48,112 nucleotides of DNA from a virus: IMG/VR virus record IMGVR_UViG_3300032117_000047, positions 1-48,112 of that record. One strand, written 5' to 3'. The translations under genes were made by a program, and so were the position numbers. Below the pieces are notes generated by a model that did not search any database, had not been told where the DNA came from, and saw only the letters and a program-made list of their open reading frames with translations. Below are positions 7,483-13,574 of the stretch, one piece after another (positions within the stretch are counted from its first letter, which is position 1; each line of letters begins with the position of its first letter).

Positions 7483-7863
7483 TTATCCCCAAGAAATACT
7501 ACGTGCTATATATGGTGCATCATAGTCATAACCTTGACTACACCACTCCTCTGCGTCCTCTAAATCCTCACCGACACGACAGAATTTAAACTCCACACCT
7601 ATACCATCTTTTCGCCAAGTCTTAGCTAACTCCAACAAAGAAAGGTGCGCTATCACATCTGGATAGCTGTCGTACCACTTCACATCTACAGCCTCGAAAT
7701 CTATTTCTGTATTACCCTCGTTTACCTCTACAGAAAAGAAATCATGGTCAAAGACTCTTACGATGTCAGGGTTATCTTTAGCCTCGCATATGAATGTAAT
7801 AAACTTATCCTTGTCTTGCTCTGTAAAATAAATTCTATAAGCCACGCTTGATCTATAGCCCAT
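7483..7863 (-). CDS. Conserved phage hypothetical protein (126 aa)
   Basis: The start at 7863 (MGYRSSVAYRIYFTEQDK) has AGGAGT upstream; the GTG one codon earlier is not needed. The protein has an alternating beta/alpha pattern, an acidic centre (VDVKWYDSYPDVIAHLSLL) and RVGEDLEDAEEW near the C-terminus. Small proteins opening MGYRS with a KWYD segment and an R-x-GE-x-x-(E/D) end are widespread in phages, by familiarity, with unknown function. It overlaps the 56-aa gene upstream by 11 nt. Confidence 0.75.
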   Translation of the reverse strand: MGYRSSVAYRIYFTEQDKDKFITFICEAKDNPDIVRVFDHDFFSVEVNEGNTEIDFEAVDVKWYDSYPDVIAHLSLLELAKTWRKDGIGVEFKFCRVGEDLEDAEEWCSQGYDYDAPYIARSISWG

Positions 7864-8023
7864 CACTTACTCCTAGTTTAATTTCCTCAATAACACGCAT
7901 CGCTTCGTCTACTTCCTCCTGATCTAGTTCGACCTGTAAGCATGGCTCTCTATCTTCTACAAACCATTGTGCAAACCGCAACGTATGTTCAAGTCTTTCC
8001 AGTTGTTGTTTAGTTATCTTCAT
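7853..8023 (-). CDS. Small hypothetical helical protein (56 aa)
   Basis: The frame starts MKITKQQLERLEHTLRFAQW and is highly charged and helix-favouring (VELDQEEVDEAMRVIEEIK). Its ATG forms an ATGA overlap with the stop of the 84-aa zinc-knuckle gene, and its end overlaps the next start, which supports it as a coupled gene. No function is evident. Confidence 0.6.
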   Translation of the reverse strand: MKITKQQLERLEHTLRFAQWFVEDREPCLQVELDQEEVDEAMRVIEEIKLGVSDGL

Positions 8024-8274
8024 CTAAATAACCCTCCCTTGTTGTTGATACCTTTCAAGTCATTCATGTCCGTAATCATCATGTAGTTACTCTTATGCAT
8101 AGGCACAACACATCGGCGCACACCTTTAGCTAACTTATCACCACACACCATGCAGACCTTATAACCTAGCTTGAACCTCGCCAAGTCAAAGTCCCGTCCG
8201 CATTGTAGGCAGATGCCACATGATATTTCCGTTCCCGTTCCCGTTCCCGTTCCTAGTTCTATTGTTTCATTCAT
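8020..8274 (-). CDS. Conserved phage zinc-knuckle protein (84 aa)
   Basis: Two CxxC pairs (CGICLQC and CMVC) form a probable zinc ribbon. The C-terminus RRCVVPMHKSNYMMITD followed by LKGINNKGG is a conserved tail I recognise from many phage hypothetical proteins. Residues 8-15 read GTGTGTGT, encoded by a hexanucleotide repeat at 8227-8253. It is coupled by ATGA to the 56-aa gene. A nucleic-acid-binding role is plausible from the zinc ribbon, but no function is known to me. Confidence 0.75.
   Translation of the reverse strand: MNETIELGTGTGTGTEISCGICLQCGRDFDLARFKLGYKVCMVCGDKLAKGVRRCVVPMHKSNYMMITDMNDLKGINNKGGLFR
8227..8253. repeat. Hexanucleotide microsatellite (GTTCCC) inside a coding region
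   Basis: GTTCCC is repeated almost four times (8231-8253), extended by a partial unit on the left. It encodes alternating Gly-Thr in the zinc-knuckle protein, so slippage by whole units would keep the frame and only change length. Confidence 0.85.
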
Positions 8275-8301
8275 AGCTGTTACCCTCGGTTAAAAAAGTT
8301 G

Positions 8302-8658
8302 TTAGAAAGAGTTATTGTCAGGCTCGAATTGATAGGTATTTAAGGTTTGTGCCACGATGCCATACTCGTAGTTATACTCACCCATGTTGCAGTCACCTTC
8401 CCGCATCAAATACATATCGTAGTCAGCCGTATCCCCGTCTGTGTATGTGCCGATGACCTTGGTGTTAGTCATGGGGTTGTTGTCCGCCAGATCGTATTGC
8501 ATCAGCAGATAAATCATTTGGGGTTGGGTTGGTTTGGTTGCCGTAGTTTGCAGTTTTTGTGGTTGTGGCTTGAAAAATAAAGCGTTGTTGATAATGTCCG
8601 ACATTGTTTTGAAGTCGGTTGGTTCGGTGTTGATAAGAAGGTTTTTAATTTTGCCCAT
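8302..8658 (-). CDS. Hypothetical protein (118 aa)
   Basis: This is the first gene behind the 8832-8860 promoter. Its start codon is preceded by the same GAGGCTATATCATG leader as the DUF3150-like gene at 7209. The protein has a Gln/Thr/Pro-rich middle (residues 32-46), a strand-like IYLLMQYDLADNNP segment and a VIGTYTDGDTADYDMYLM segment. No family recognised. As the promoter-proximal gene it should be among the first expressed after infection, which is inference. Confidence 0.7.
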   Translation of the reverse strand: MGKIKNLLINTEPTDFKTMSDIINNALFFKPQPQKLQTTATKPTQPQMIYLLMQYDLADNNPMTNTKVIGTYTDGDTADYDMYLMREGDCNMGEYNYEYGIVAQTLNTYQFEPDNNSF

Positions 8659-8753
8659 GATATAGCCTCAGTTATAAAAGTAATAGATGAAAGAAATGAA
8701 ATAAAAAATAAAAAGAATAAACAAAGAATAAAAAGAATAAATAAAAAACAGAT

Positions 8754-8769
8754 GTCACATCGTTGTGAC
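8754..8769. promoter_or_regulatory. Dyad GTCACA-TCGT-TGTGAC, candidate operator
   Basis: A perfect 6-bp inverted repeat lies between the promoter at 8832-8860 and the gene starting at 8658. Flanks are also shared with the dyad at 7230-7245: both read ATGTCACAT, four variable bases, TGTGACGT, then TAAATAAA. Conservation of flanks points to one regulator acting on both operons. Confidence 0.6.
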
Positions 8770-8831
8770 GTACTAAATAAAGAATAGAATAAAAATAATC
8801 TCCTACTAAACATCATCGTCACAACACTTCT

Positions 8832-8860
8832 ATTATAGTATAACTTTACATATGTGTCAA
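8832..8860 (-). promoter_or_regulatory. Consensus sigma70 promoter of the left early operon
   Basis: On the minus strand TTGACA (plus positions 8855-8860) and TATAAT (8832-8837) flank a 17-base spacer, a full consensus promoter for host RNA polymerase. The initial transcript would start near 8825 and lead into the gene at 8658. Confidence 0.9.
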
Positions 8861-8920
8861 TGGGTTGGGGCTAAAAAGTAGAGTGGTTCTGCATGGTATT
8901 TGGGATAGCGTTTTATATTT

Positions 8921-8992
8921 GTGAGTTATGTTTGTTTTAGGTGATGCGATTGATGTGTGAGTTATGTTTGTTTTAGATGATGCGATTGATGC
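8921..8992. repeat. Two-copy 36-bp tandem repeat
   Basis: GTGAGTTATGTTTGTTTTAG followed by (A/G)TGATGCGATTGATG(T/C) occurs at 8921-8956 and again at 8957-8992 with two differences. It lies between the stop of the HTH gene (8999) and the start of the promoter region, so it may be part of a 3' untranslated region. Confidence 0.9.
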
Positions 8993-8998
8993 CAGTTT

Positions 8999-9400
8999 TT
9001 ATTCATTTTTATATTTCATGTATGTAGTTGTGCTGAGTAGTTGGTCTCCACGCCATCCTCGGTTGTATCGGGACTTGAGCGTGTTATATGGGATGCCTAG
9101 CTGTTTTGCCCATTTGGATAGGGGTTGGGTTATGCCTTCGTGCGTGACGAGGTTGTGGGGGTTATTGGTGTTGTTTAGCTTGATTGTATGCAGCTGATTG
9201 ATGAGGGCTTGTCGGTCTATGTCTTTGAGTGCTGATTCGAGTCGGCTAAGGGGTTTAGGTTTAGGGTTGTAGTTAGGCTTGCTTGGCTTGGTTGGGGTAG
9301 GGAATAGGTTGGGAATGTGTACGGTTGGCATGTGGGGCGTCCTTGGGGCGGATTGAGTGGTGTTTAGGGAGGATTTTGGGGGGATTTTAGTTTGTTCCAT
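8999..9400 (-). CDS. Small HTH-type DNA-binding protein
   Basis: I place the start at 9400 (MEQTKIPPKSSLNTTQ); the longer frame begins with a TTG in a T-rich tract. Residues 1-70 are Pro/Thr/Asn-rich and probably disordered. The C-terminal 45 residues carry GITQPLSKWAKQLGIPYNTL followed by KSRYNRGW. This matches the helix-turn-helix motif often fused to phage HNH nucleases, here without a nuclease part. Two TGTTCCA heptamers overlap its start (9393-9408), the edge of a nine-copy field, so autoregulation or origin binding is plausible. The ribosome binding site is weak (GGA). Alternatives are a homing-endonuclease remnant or a transcription regulator. Confidence 0.65.
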   Translation of the reverse strand: MEQTKIPPKSSLNTTQSAPRTPHMPTVHIPNLFPTPTKPSKPNYNPKPKPLSRLESALKDIDRQALINQLHTIKLNNTNNPHNLVTHEGITQPLSKWAKQLGIPYNTLKSRYNRGWRGDQLLSTTTYMKYKNE

Positions 9401-9780
9401 TTGTTCCAGTTTGTAGTCAGTCGTTAACTTTACAAATACTACAGAAAAAAACAAAATATGTAAAGTGGGTTTTTTAACTTCTCCTATGAAAATGTAGTAT
9501 TACTACTACTACTACTATACTTATAATAATAATAATATGTAAAGATACCCGTTTGTTCCAGTATTTTTAGATAATGTATCTACGTGCGACTCTTTTTTTG
9601 TTGGAACAGAATTTTGCATGGGGCGAATCTTGTTCCAAGTCTGCAAAATTCTCTTTCAGTCCGTATTCACTCCAAAATCACTCCGAAACTGGAACATAGC
9701 CCGCAAACCCGCATGGATACTAGGAAAAACTGTTCCAAAAGGGGTGGAACAGAGCCGGAACTTTACTTATTTCTGGAACA
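9393..9780. repeat. Field of nine TGGAACA/TGTTCCA heptamers (iteron-like)
   Basis: Exact copies lie at 9393-9399, 9402-9408, 9554-9560, 9602-9608, 9631-9637, 9690-9696, 9731-9737, 9745-9751 and 9774-9780, in both orientations. One pair (9730-9752) forms an 8-bp inverted repeat CTGTTCCA/TGGAACAG with a 7-base spacer; 9601-9638 is a wider inverted pair. Such density of a 7-mer in under 400 bases is far above chance. Candidates are binding sites for a replication initiator or for a repressor. Confidence 0.8.
9500..9537. repeat. TAC and TAA trinucleotide tracts
   Basis: Runs of TAC (about 9501-9519) and of TAA (about 9522-9536) follow one another. They are AT-rich and easily melted, next to the heptamer field. 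Confidence 0.85.
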
Positions 9781-9812
9781 GATTTGGGGTAAAAAGCCTA
9801 TTTTCTATCACT

Positions 9813-9897
9813 AAAGTTTTTCAGAAAGTATGTAATCATTTATAAGGAGGCTGTGAAGTGACAAGGTTTATCATCGCCAAAGTTTTTCAGAAAGTAT
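9813..9897. repeat. 19-bp direct repeat, two copies
   Basis: AAAGTTTTTCAGAAAGTAT occurs at 9813-9831 and 9879-9897. Each copy is preceded by TATCA and a few bases and followed by a short variant of GTA/CTA. The copies are 66 bases apart centre to centre and sit directly before the dyad at 9906-9921. Role unknown. Confidence 0.85.
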
Positions 9898-9905
9898 CTA
9901 CCCAT

Positions 9906-9921
9906 GTCGCATCGTTGTGAC
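9906..9921. promoter_or_regulatory. Dyad GTCGCA-TCGT-TGTGAC, candidate operator
   Basis: This copy of the early dyad has one mismatch between arms but keeps the flanks seen at 8754-8769 (ATGTC-CATCGTTGTGAC, then a TAA-rich segment and GAAT). No clear promoter accompanies it, so it may mark a third leftward control region upstream of the HTH gene. Confidence 0.5.
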
Positions 9922-10022
9922 ACGCTAATTAGAGAATCACTTATGGCTTTCATAACCTACACCTCGCATCATCTATGACAATCATCACGCACACAATCGT
10001 ACTCGGTCTACGCGCGCGCCCT

Positions 10023-10039
10023 ATATAACTGGTATCAAA
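10023..10039. repeat. 17-bp repeat ATATAACTGGTATCAAA, copy 1
   Basis: Identical to 10925-10941. Both copies follow a CGCGCGCG tract and lie on the downstream side of a leftward terminator, so the repeat forms part of a repeated cassette boundary. Confidence 0.85.
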
Positions 10040-10062
10040 GATACCTTTCAAAAACAATGGGC

Positions 10063-10088
10063 GAAAAAAAACCCCGCCAAAGCGGGGT
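10063..10088 (-). terminator. Rho-independent terminator of the 222-aa gene
   Basis: On the minus strand ACCCCGC-TTTG-GCGGGGT forms a 7-bp stem followed by eight T. It lies 15 bases after the stop at 10103. Confidence 0.9.
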
Positions 10089-10102
10089 CAAAGGGTTAGA
10101 GA

Positions 10103-10771
10103 TTAGTCTTGGTGTTTCCAAACTGCGTTAAATGCTGCGATTGCCTTGATTAACTTCTTTTCGTTAGCACTAGGATCGCCACGCTTTGCACGGGCTTTGC
10201 ATTTAGCGTGTAACCCTGTCTTGGGGTCATTAAAAAACTTATTAACTGACTCGTCAAATTCAAGAGCCTGCGGTCTTGTCCTTTCCTTACCCTCGTTCAA
10301 GATAGACTTAATCTTGTTAATCAGAGTGCGCTTGCGTCCGTCACGATACTTTTTAGCTTTCTCACGCCAAACTTCGACTACCGCCTTGAGTGACGGATCA
10401 TACCGTCCGTCTTTAGACTTGGGGTTACCCATAGCGATCATGTCGTGAGTAGTGAAAGATGTCGCATAAGCCACGCCTATTTTTAACACTACGGGCTTTT
10501 CAGGCATCTCGGCGCAGCTATTAACTGGCACAATGGAATCACTAAGCCGGACATACTCAACTTCGGGATATAACTCGGAATAGCGCAGATTCCAGCCCTC
10601 GGACAATTCAGCGATTACTTCAGAATCTTGATTCTCTGCAAAATCAGGGGCTTGAGTTAGAACATACTTAGCGACTAGCTCTAAGGTTTCCTCGGATTTA
10701 GCGCCTTGATAGGCAGCGTCTTTCAGAGAGTTAATAGCAAACGGGAGGACTGCAGGTTTTTTTGTAGCCAT
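10103..10771 (-). CDS. Hypothetical protein in a self-contained leftward cassette (222 aa)
   Basis: The start at 10771 (MATKKPAVLPFAINSLKDAA) follows AAGGAAAT; an upstream in-frame ATG lies in a repeated leader and is rejected. The protein is acidic to residue 90, then basic (KAKKYRDGRKRTLINKIK, later HAKCKARAKRG). The basic half could bind nucleic acid, but I recognise no family. It has its own leader (shared with the next gene) and its own terminator, so it is a monocistronic unit, perhaps with distinct timing. Confidence 0.75.
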   Translation of the reverse strand: MATKKPAVLPFAINSLKDAAYQGAKSEETLELVAKYVLTQAPDFAENQDSEVIAELSEGWNLRYSELYPEVEYVRLSDSIVPVNSCAEMPEKPVVLKIGVAYATSFTTHDMIAMGNPKSKDGRYDPSLKAVVEVWREKAKKYRDGRKRTLINKIKSILNEGKERTRPQALEFDESVNKFFNDPKTGLHAKCKARAKRGDPSANEKKLIKAIAAFNAVWKHQD

Positions 10772-10787
10772 GATATTTCCTTTTAAA

Positions 10788-10833
10788 TTATCGGAGCAGG
10801 ATTGCAACCGATGTGATACTTATAGACGATGTT
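10788..10833 (-). promoter_or_regulatory. 46-bp repeated leader, copy A (candidate promoter/5' UTR)
   Basis: These 46 bases are identical to 11204-11249, and similarity continues for about 19 more bases (GGGATAAGTA, AGTTT). Both copies sit immediately before the ribosome binding site of a leftward gene. On the minus strand TATAAG with a weak TGTACT or TTTACT 18 bases upstream is a possible promoter; alternatively the block is a conserved 5' UTR. Confidence 0.6.
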
Positions 10834-10870
10834 AATGGGATAAGTACAGTTTTGCGCCACTAAATAGCAC

Positions 10871-10886
10871 GTCACATAGACATGAC
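10871..10886. promoter_or_regulatory. Degenerate early dyad
   Basis: GTCACATAGACATGAC keeps one GTCACAT arm and a partly matching second arm. It is upstream of the leader of the 222-aa gene and preceded by ACGTCACAT as in the better copies. This is weaker than the sites at 7230 and 8754. Confidence 0.3.
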
Positions 10887-10924
10887 ATGGCGCACACGAC
10901 GCACACGCATTACGCGCGCGGGGG

Positions 10925-10941
10925 ATATAACTGGTATCAAA
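10925..10941. repeat. 17-bp repeat ATATAACTGGTATCAAA, copy 2
   Basis: Identical to 10023-10039, again beside an alternating CG tract (10912-10919) and just past a leftward terminator. It marks the boundary between the two single-gene cassettes. Confidence 0.85.
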
Positions 10942-10945
10942 AGGC

Positions 10946-10970
10946 AAAACAAAAGGGGCTTTCGCCCCCG
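10946..10970 (-). terminator. Rho-independent terminator of the 70-aa gene
   Basis: On the minus strand GGGGGC-GAAA-GCCCC is followed by TTTTGTTTT. It lies five bases after the stop at 10975. Confidence 0.88.
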
Positions 10971-10974
10971 TTGA

Positions 10975-11187
10975 TTACACTTCGCTAACTGCTAACCGTG
11001 TGACTATCGGCGTGTCATACTTATACACTATGACTCGTTCCTCTCTTAGACTACACTCAGTCCATTCAACTGCATCTCGGAATGTCCAAGAGTAATGGAT
11101 CTCAACTTCATCCTTTGCATCGTTAATGAACATCGTGGTGTAAGGGCTAAACCACTTCAAAGCAAACTTCTTGATTAGTTTAAGCAT
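10975..11187 (-). CDS. Hypothetical protein in a self-contained leftward cassette (70 aa)
   Basis: The start at 11187 (MLKLIKKFALKWFSPYTTMF) follows GAGGAAAG; the longer frame begins in the repeated leader, as for the 222-aa gene. The N-terminus is basic and amphipathic, followed by an acidic beta-rich part (DAKDEVEIHYSWTF). No family recognised. Leader and terminator mirror those of the neighbouring cassette, so both are probably expressed under the same control. Confidence 0.65.
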   Translation of the reverse strand: MLKLIKKFALKWFSPYTTMFINDAKDEVEIHYSWTFRDAVEWTECSLREERVIVYKYDTPIVTRLAVSEV

Positions 11188-11203
11188 GATGCTTTCCTCT
11201 AAG

Positions 11204-11249
11204 TTATCGGAGCAGGATTGCAACCGATGTGATACTTATAGACGATGTT
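11204..11249 (-). promoter_or_regulatory. 46-bp repeated leader, copy B (candidate promoter/5' UTR)
   Basis: This copy is identical to 10788-10833 over 46 bases. Here the minus-strand TATAAG is preceded at 18 bases by TTTACT, a somewhat better -35 than in copy A. Confidence 0.6.
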
Positions 11250-11430
11250 GGCGGGATAAGTAAAGTTTCCAGCCCCCAGATCGCACCCCCCACCCCCCAA
11301 TTTTATAGATGGTTCCATCGCTTGCCCCATACCCCTTGATCCGCACAAATCACCAGCCCATTTTCCAAACTTTGGAACCCACCCCCTTGTCAAATAAAAC
11401 GATACCTAAAAAATTTAATATATAAAAAAC

Positions 11431-11458
11431 TTGCATAATCACTAATTAAAGTTATACT
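11431..11458 (+). promoter_or_regulatory. Candidate promoter of the virion gene block
   Basis: TTGCAT (11431-11436) and TATACT (11453-11458) are 16 bases apart, 29 bases before the first rightward start codon. The arrangement matches that at 21885-21912 (TTGCAA, 16 bases, TATATT), suggesting a common late or middle promoter type. Confidence 0.55.
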
Positions 11459-11487
11459 TATCAAAACTGCAACTTAGCTTGACAGAC

Positions 11488-12048
11488 ATGACACAATACA
11501 TTCCTGATGTAGAAGAAAATATTCCGTTGCCTAAAAATGCGGCTGAAGCATTCCCGGAATTAAGTCCCGCTGAAGAATTAAAGATGCGAGCGAATGCCAT
11601 TAAGTTATTGTCAGACTTAACTGGACAGCCTTTAACAATAGATAAGAATGATATCAACGAGGCTGAACATTTAGCCCGGGAAATGGTCGAAAACCCACAA
11701 CATCGTCCTGAGTTCTCTAAATATAAGAACGAAACGCTTGCCTTCCTTGCTGGAATGGTGGCTCAGATGAACGTATCTATAGTCGATGATCTTGCTGATC
11801 TAAAGATGTACGTCGTTAATAAGCTGGTGGCTGAGATAGAAAACGCCCGAGATCCCAAAATCCGTGTTGCCGCCCTAGCTAAGTTAGGCGAAGTCGATGG
11901 GGTAGATGCCTTTAAGAAGCGTAGTGAGATGACGATGAAGGTGCAGCCCATTGAAGAAGTGGAAAGAGAGCTGCTTAAGACGCTGGAAAGCATCGAACAT
12001 AAGGTTATTGAAGTTGAAGCCCGTGAAATTGTAGATAGGGTAGACTAA
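11488..12048 (+). CDS. Putative small terminase subunit
   Basis: This 186-residue acidic protein (start MTQYIPDVEENIPLP at 11488, chosen over a TTG three codons upstream) lies directly before terL, the usual place of the small subunit. Residues 85-150 are helical (MNVSIVDDLADLKMYVVNKL, then DPKIRVAALAKLGEVDGVD), reminiscent of HEAT-like repeats or a TerS oligomerisation core. No helix-turn-helix is clear. Its expected role is to recognise the packaging site and stimulate TerL. The identification rests on position, size and composition. Confidence 0.6.
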   Translation: MTQYIPDVEENIPLPKNAAEAFPELSPAEELKMRANAIKLLSDLTGQPLTIDKNDINEAEHLAREMVENPQHRPEFSKYKNETLAFLAGMVAQMNVSIVDDLADLKMYVVNKLVAEIENARDPKIRVAALAKLGEVDGVDAFKKRSEMTMKVQPIEEVERELLKTLESIEHKVIEVEAREIVDRVD

Positions 12049-12053
12049 AAACC

Positions 12054-13565
12054 ATGCAACTGACCCCAGAAGATCTATTTAAGCTACGTGAAGCCATCCC
12101 ACACATGCCGGATGCGCAAAAAAGACGGACTGTTGAGCTTTTAAAGCAGTATGAATCCAAAATAACGCAGGATTTAGGCAAAGAATCGTTCCTAGATTTC
12201 ATAAAACACGTCTATCCTAACTACAAAGTGGGTCCACACCACTTAAAACTGATCCAGATTTTTGAAGATATCGCTGCCGGTAAGAAAAAACGGGTCATTG
12301 TTAACATCGCGCCGCGACATGGCAAGTCAGAATTGATCTCGTACCTTGCTCCGGCATGGTTTTTGGGTAAATATCCACATAAAAAAATCATTATGGCCTC
12401 TCACACTGCTGATTTGGCGGTGGATTTTGGTCGTCGCGTCCGTAACTTGGTCGGATCTAACGAGTATAAGGACATTTTTTCACAGGTTAGCCTACAGGCA
12501 GACTCTAAATCAGCTTCGCGCTGGGGGACAAACTTCAAAGGTGAGTATTTCGCAATTGGTGTCGGTGGCGCTCTTGCAGGTCGCGGTGCAGACTTATTTA
12601 TTATTGATGATCCCCACTCCGAACAAGAAGCTAAGACTGGTAGACCTGATGTATTTTTACCTGCTTGGGAATGGTTTCAGTCTGGTCCTCTACAGCGTCT
12701 TATGCCGGGAGGGGCTATTGTAGTAGTGATGACGAGATGGTCTAAGTTGGACTTAACTGGGCAGATTGTGACTCAGATGGAGCGAAATGAGGACGTTGAT
12801 CCGTGGGAAGTAGTGGAATTTCCTGCTATTAAAGATGATGGCACGGCACTTTGGCCTGAATTCTGGGATGTAAATGAACTGTTGGCTAAGAAAGCCGCCC
12901 TAGATATCCGGTATTGGAATGCTCAGTACATGCAACAGCCTACCTCTGAAGAAGGTGCGCTAATAAAGAGAGAATGGTGGCAGATCTGGGACAAAGATAG
13001 ACCGCCGGATTGTGAGTTTGTCATTATGGCACTGGATGCCGCCCAAGAAACTAATAATAGAGCAGACTATAACTCTCTAACGACTTGGGGTGTCTTCTAC
13101 AATGAAGAGACGAATAACTACAACATCATACTCTTAAACGCTATTAAAAAGCGACTTGAATTCCCGGATCTCAAACAGCTCTGCTTACAAGAGTACAAAG
13201 AGTGGGAACCTGACTCGTTTATCGTTGAGAAAAAATCTAACGGAGCCGCACTTTATCAAGAGATGTATCGTATGGGTCTCCCTGTAAAAGATTTTACGCC
13301 GGGTAAAGGACAGGATAAAATCAGTAGAGTGAACGCTATCTCGGATTTATTTTCATCAGGGATAGTCTGGGCGCCTGACCATAGGTGGGCATGGGAACTA
13401 ATAGAAGAGTGTAATGACTTTCCTAGCGGAGCCAACGATGACCAAGTGGACTCGACTACTTTAGCACTAATGCGGTTCAGACAAGGTGGGTTTATTCGAC
13501 TGCCAAGTGATGAGCCAGAAGATGATCTTTTATATAGAGTGCGTCGTAGAGCGGCGTATTACTAA
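12054..13565 (+). CDS. terL: Terminase large subunit
   Basis: The 503-residue protein is a two-domain packaging motor. The ATPase domain has a Walker A variant APRHGKSE (86-93), a Walker B LFIIDDP (181-187) and the coupling segment VVVMTRWS (223-230). The C-terminal RNase H-like nuclease domain has acidic residues in IMALDAA (Asp 328), IVEKKSNG (Glu 392) and NDDQVDS (Asp 463). All catalytic positions are intact and the length is normal. It would translocate DNA into the prohead through the portal encoded downstream and cut the concatemer. No strong ribosome binding site is visible before the ATG. Confidence 0.95.
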   Translation: MQLTPEDLFKLREAIPHMPDAQKRRTVELLKQYESKITQDLGKESFLDFIKHVYPNYKVGPHHLKLIQIFEDIAAGKKKRVIVNIAPRHGKSELISYLAPAWFLGKYPHKKIIMASHTADLAVDFGRRVRNLVGSNEYKDIFSQVSLQADSKSASRWGTNFKGEYFAIGVGGALAGRGADLFIIDDPHSEQEAKTGRPDVFLPAWEWFQSGPLQRLMPGGAIVVVMTRWSKLDLTGQIVTQMERNEDVDPWEVVEFPAIKDDGTALWPEFWDVNELLAKKAALDIRYWNAQYMQQPTSEEGALIKREWWQIWDKDRPPDCEFVIMALDAAQETNNRADYNSLTTWGVFYNEETNNYNIILLNAIKKRLEFPDLKQLCLQEYKEWEPDSFIVEKKSNGAALYQEMYRMGLPVKDFTPGKGQDKISRVNAISDLFSSGIVWAPDHRWAWELIEECNDFPSGANDDQVDSTTLALMRFRQGGFIRLPSDEPEDDLLYRVRRRAAYY

Positions 13566-13574
13566 GGAATAAAT

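Larger units (their letters stand above)
8659..8998. other. Gene-free early regulatory region
   Basis: This stretch of about 340 bases holds the leftward promoter (8832-8860), its dyad (8754-8769), an A-rich tract with repeated AAAAAGAATAAA-like units (about 8695-8750) and a 36-bp tandem duplication (8921-8992). I see no convincing gene; the frames crossing it are low-complexity Phe/Leu/Ser or lack starts. Confidence 0.7.
9401..10102. other. Gene-poor region, candidate replication origin or control region
   Basis: No convincing gene lies in these roughly 700 bases. They contain most of the TGGAACA heptamers, an AT-rich triplet tract (9500-9537), a 19-bp direct repeat (9813 and 9879), a dyad (9906-9921), alternating CG (10011-10018) and a terminator of the next leftward gene (10063-10088). 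Iterons beside an AT-rich tract resemble plasmid and phage origins, but no initiator gene is identified. Confidence 0.5.
11188..11487. other. Divergent intergenic region between early and late genes
   Basis: About 300 bases separate the last leftward gene from the first rightward virion gene. They hold leader copy B (11204-11249), a C-rich stretch near 11275-11300 and the rightward promoter (11431-11458). A 64-codon minus frame here is low-complexity and overlaps the leader, so I do not call it. Confidence 0.6.

Noticed and set aside
8514-8822. 102-codon minus frame overlapping the start of the 118-aa gene.
   Set aside because: It is a Phe/Leu/Ser-rich translation of the A-rich leader and runs antisense-like through a real gene in another frame.
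8921-8992. CRISPR-like look of two 36-bp repeats.
   Set aside because: The copies are directly adjacent with no spacer and there are only two; a simple tandem duplication explains them.
9584-9814. 76-codon plus-strand frame through the heptamer field.
   Set aside because: Its sequence is dictated by the repeats, it has no ribosome binding site and it competes with a clearly regulatory region.
9844-9862. Strong AAGGAGG followed by GTG on the plus strand.
   Set aside because: The frame stops after two codons (GTG AAG TGA), so nothing is encoded.
10788-10833. tRNA-like 3' half (GGTTGCAATCC on the minus strand) in the repeated leader.
   Set aside because: The T-stem does not pair beyond two bases and no acceptor, D or anticodon arms can be built around it.
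11199-11393. 64-codon minus-strand frame upstream of the 70-aa gene.
   Set aside because: It overlaps the 46-bp repeated leader and a C-rich low-complexity stretch, and has no credible initiation site.
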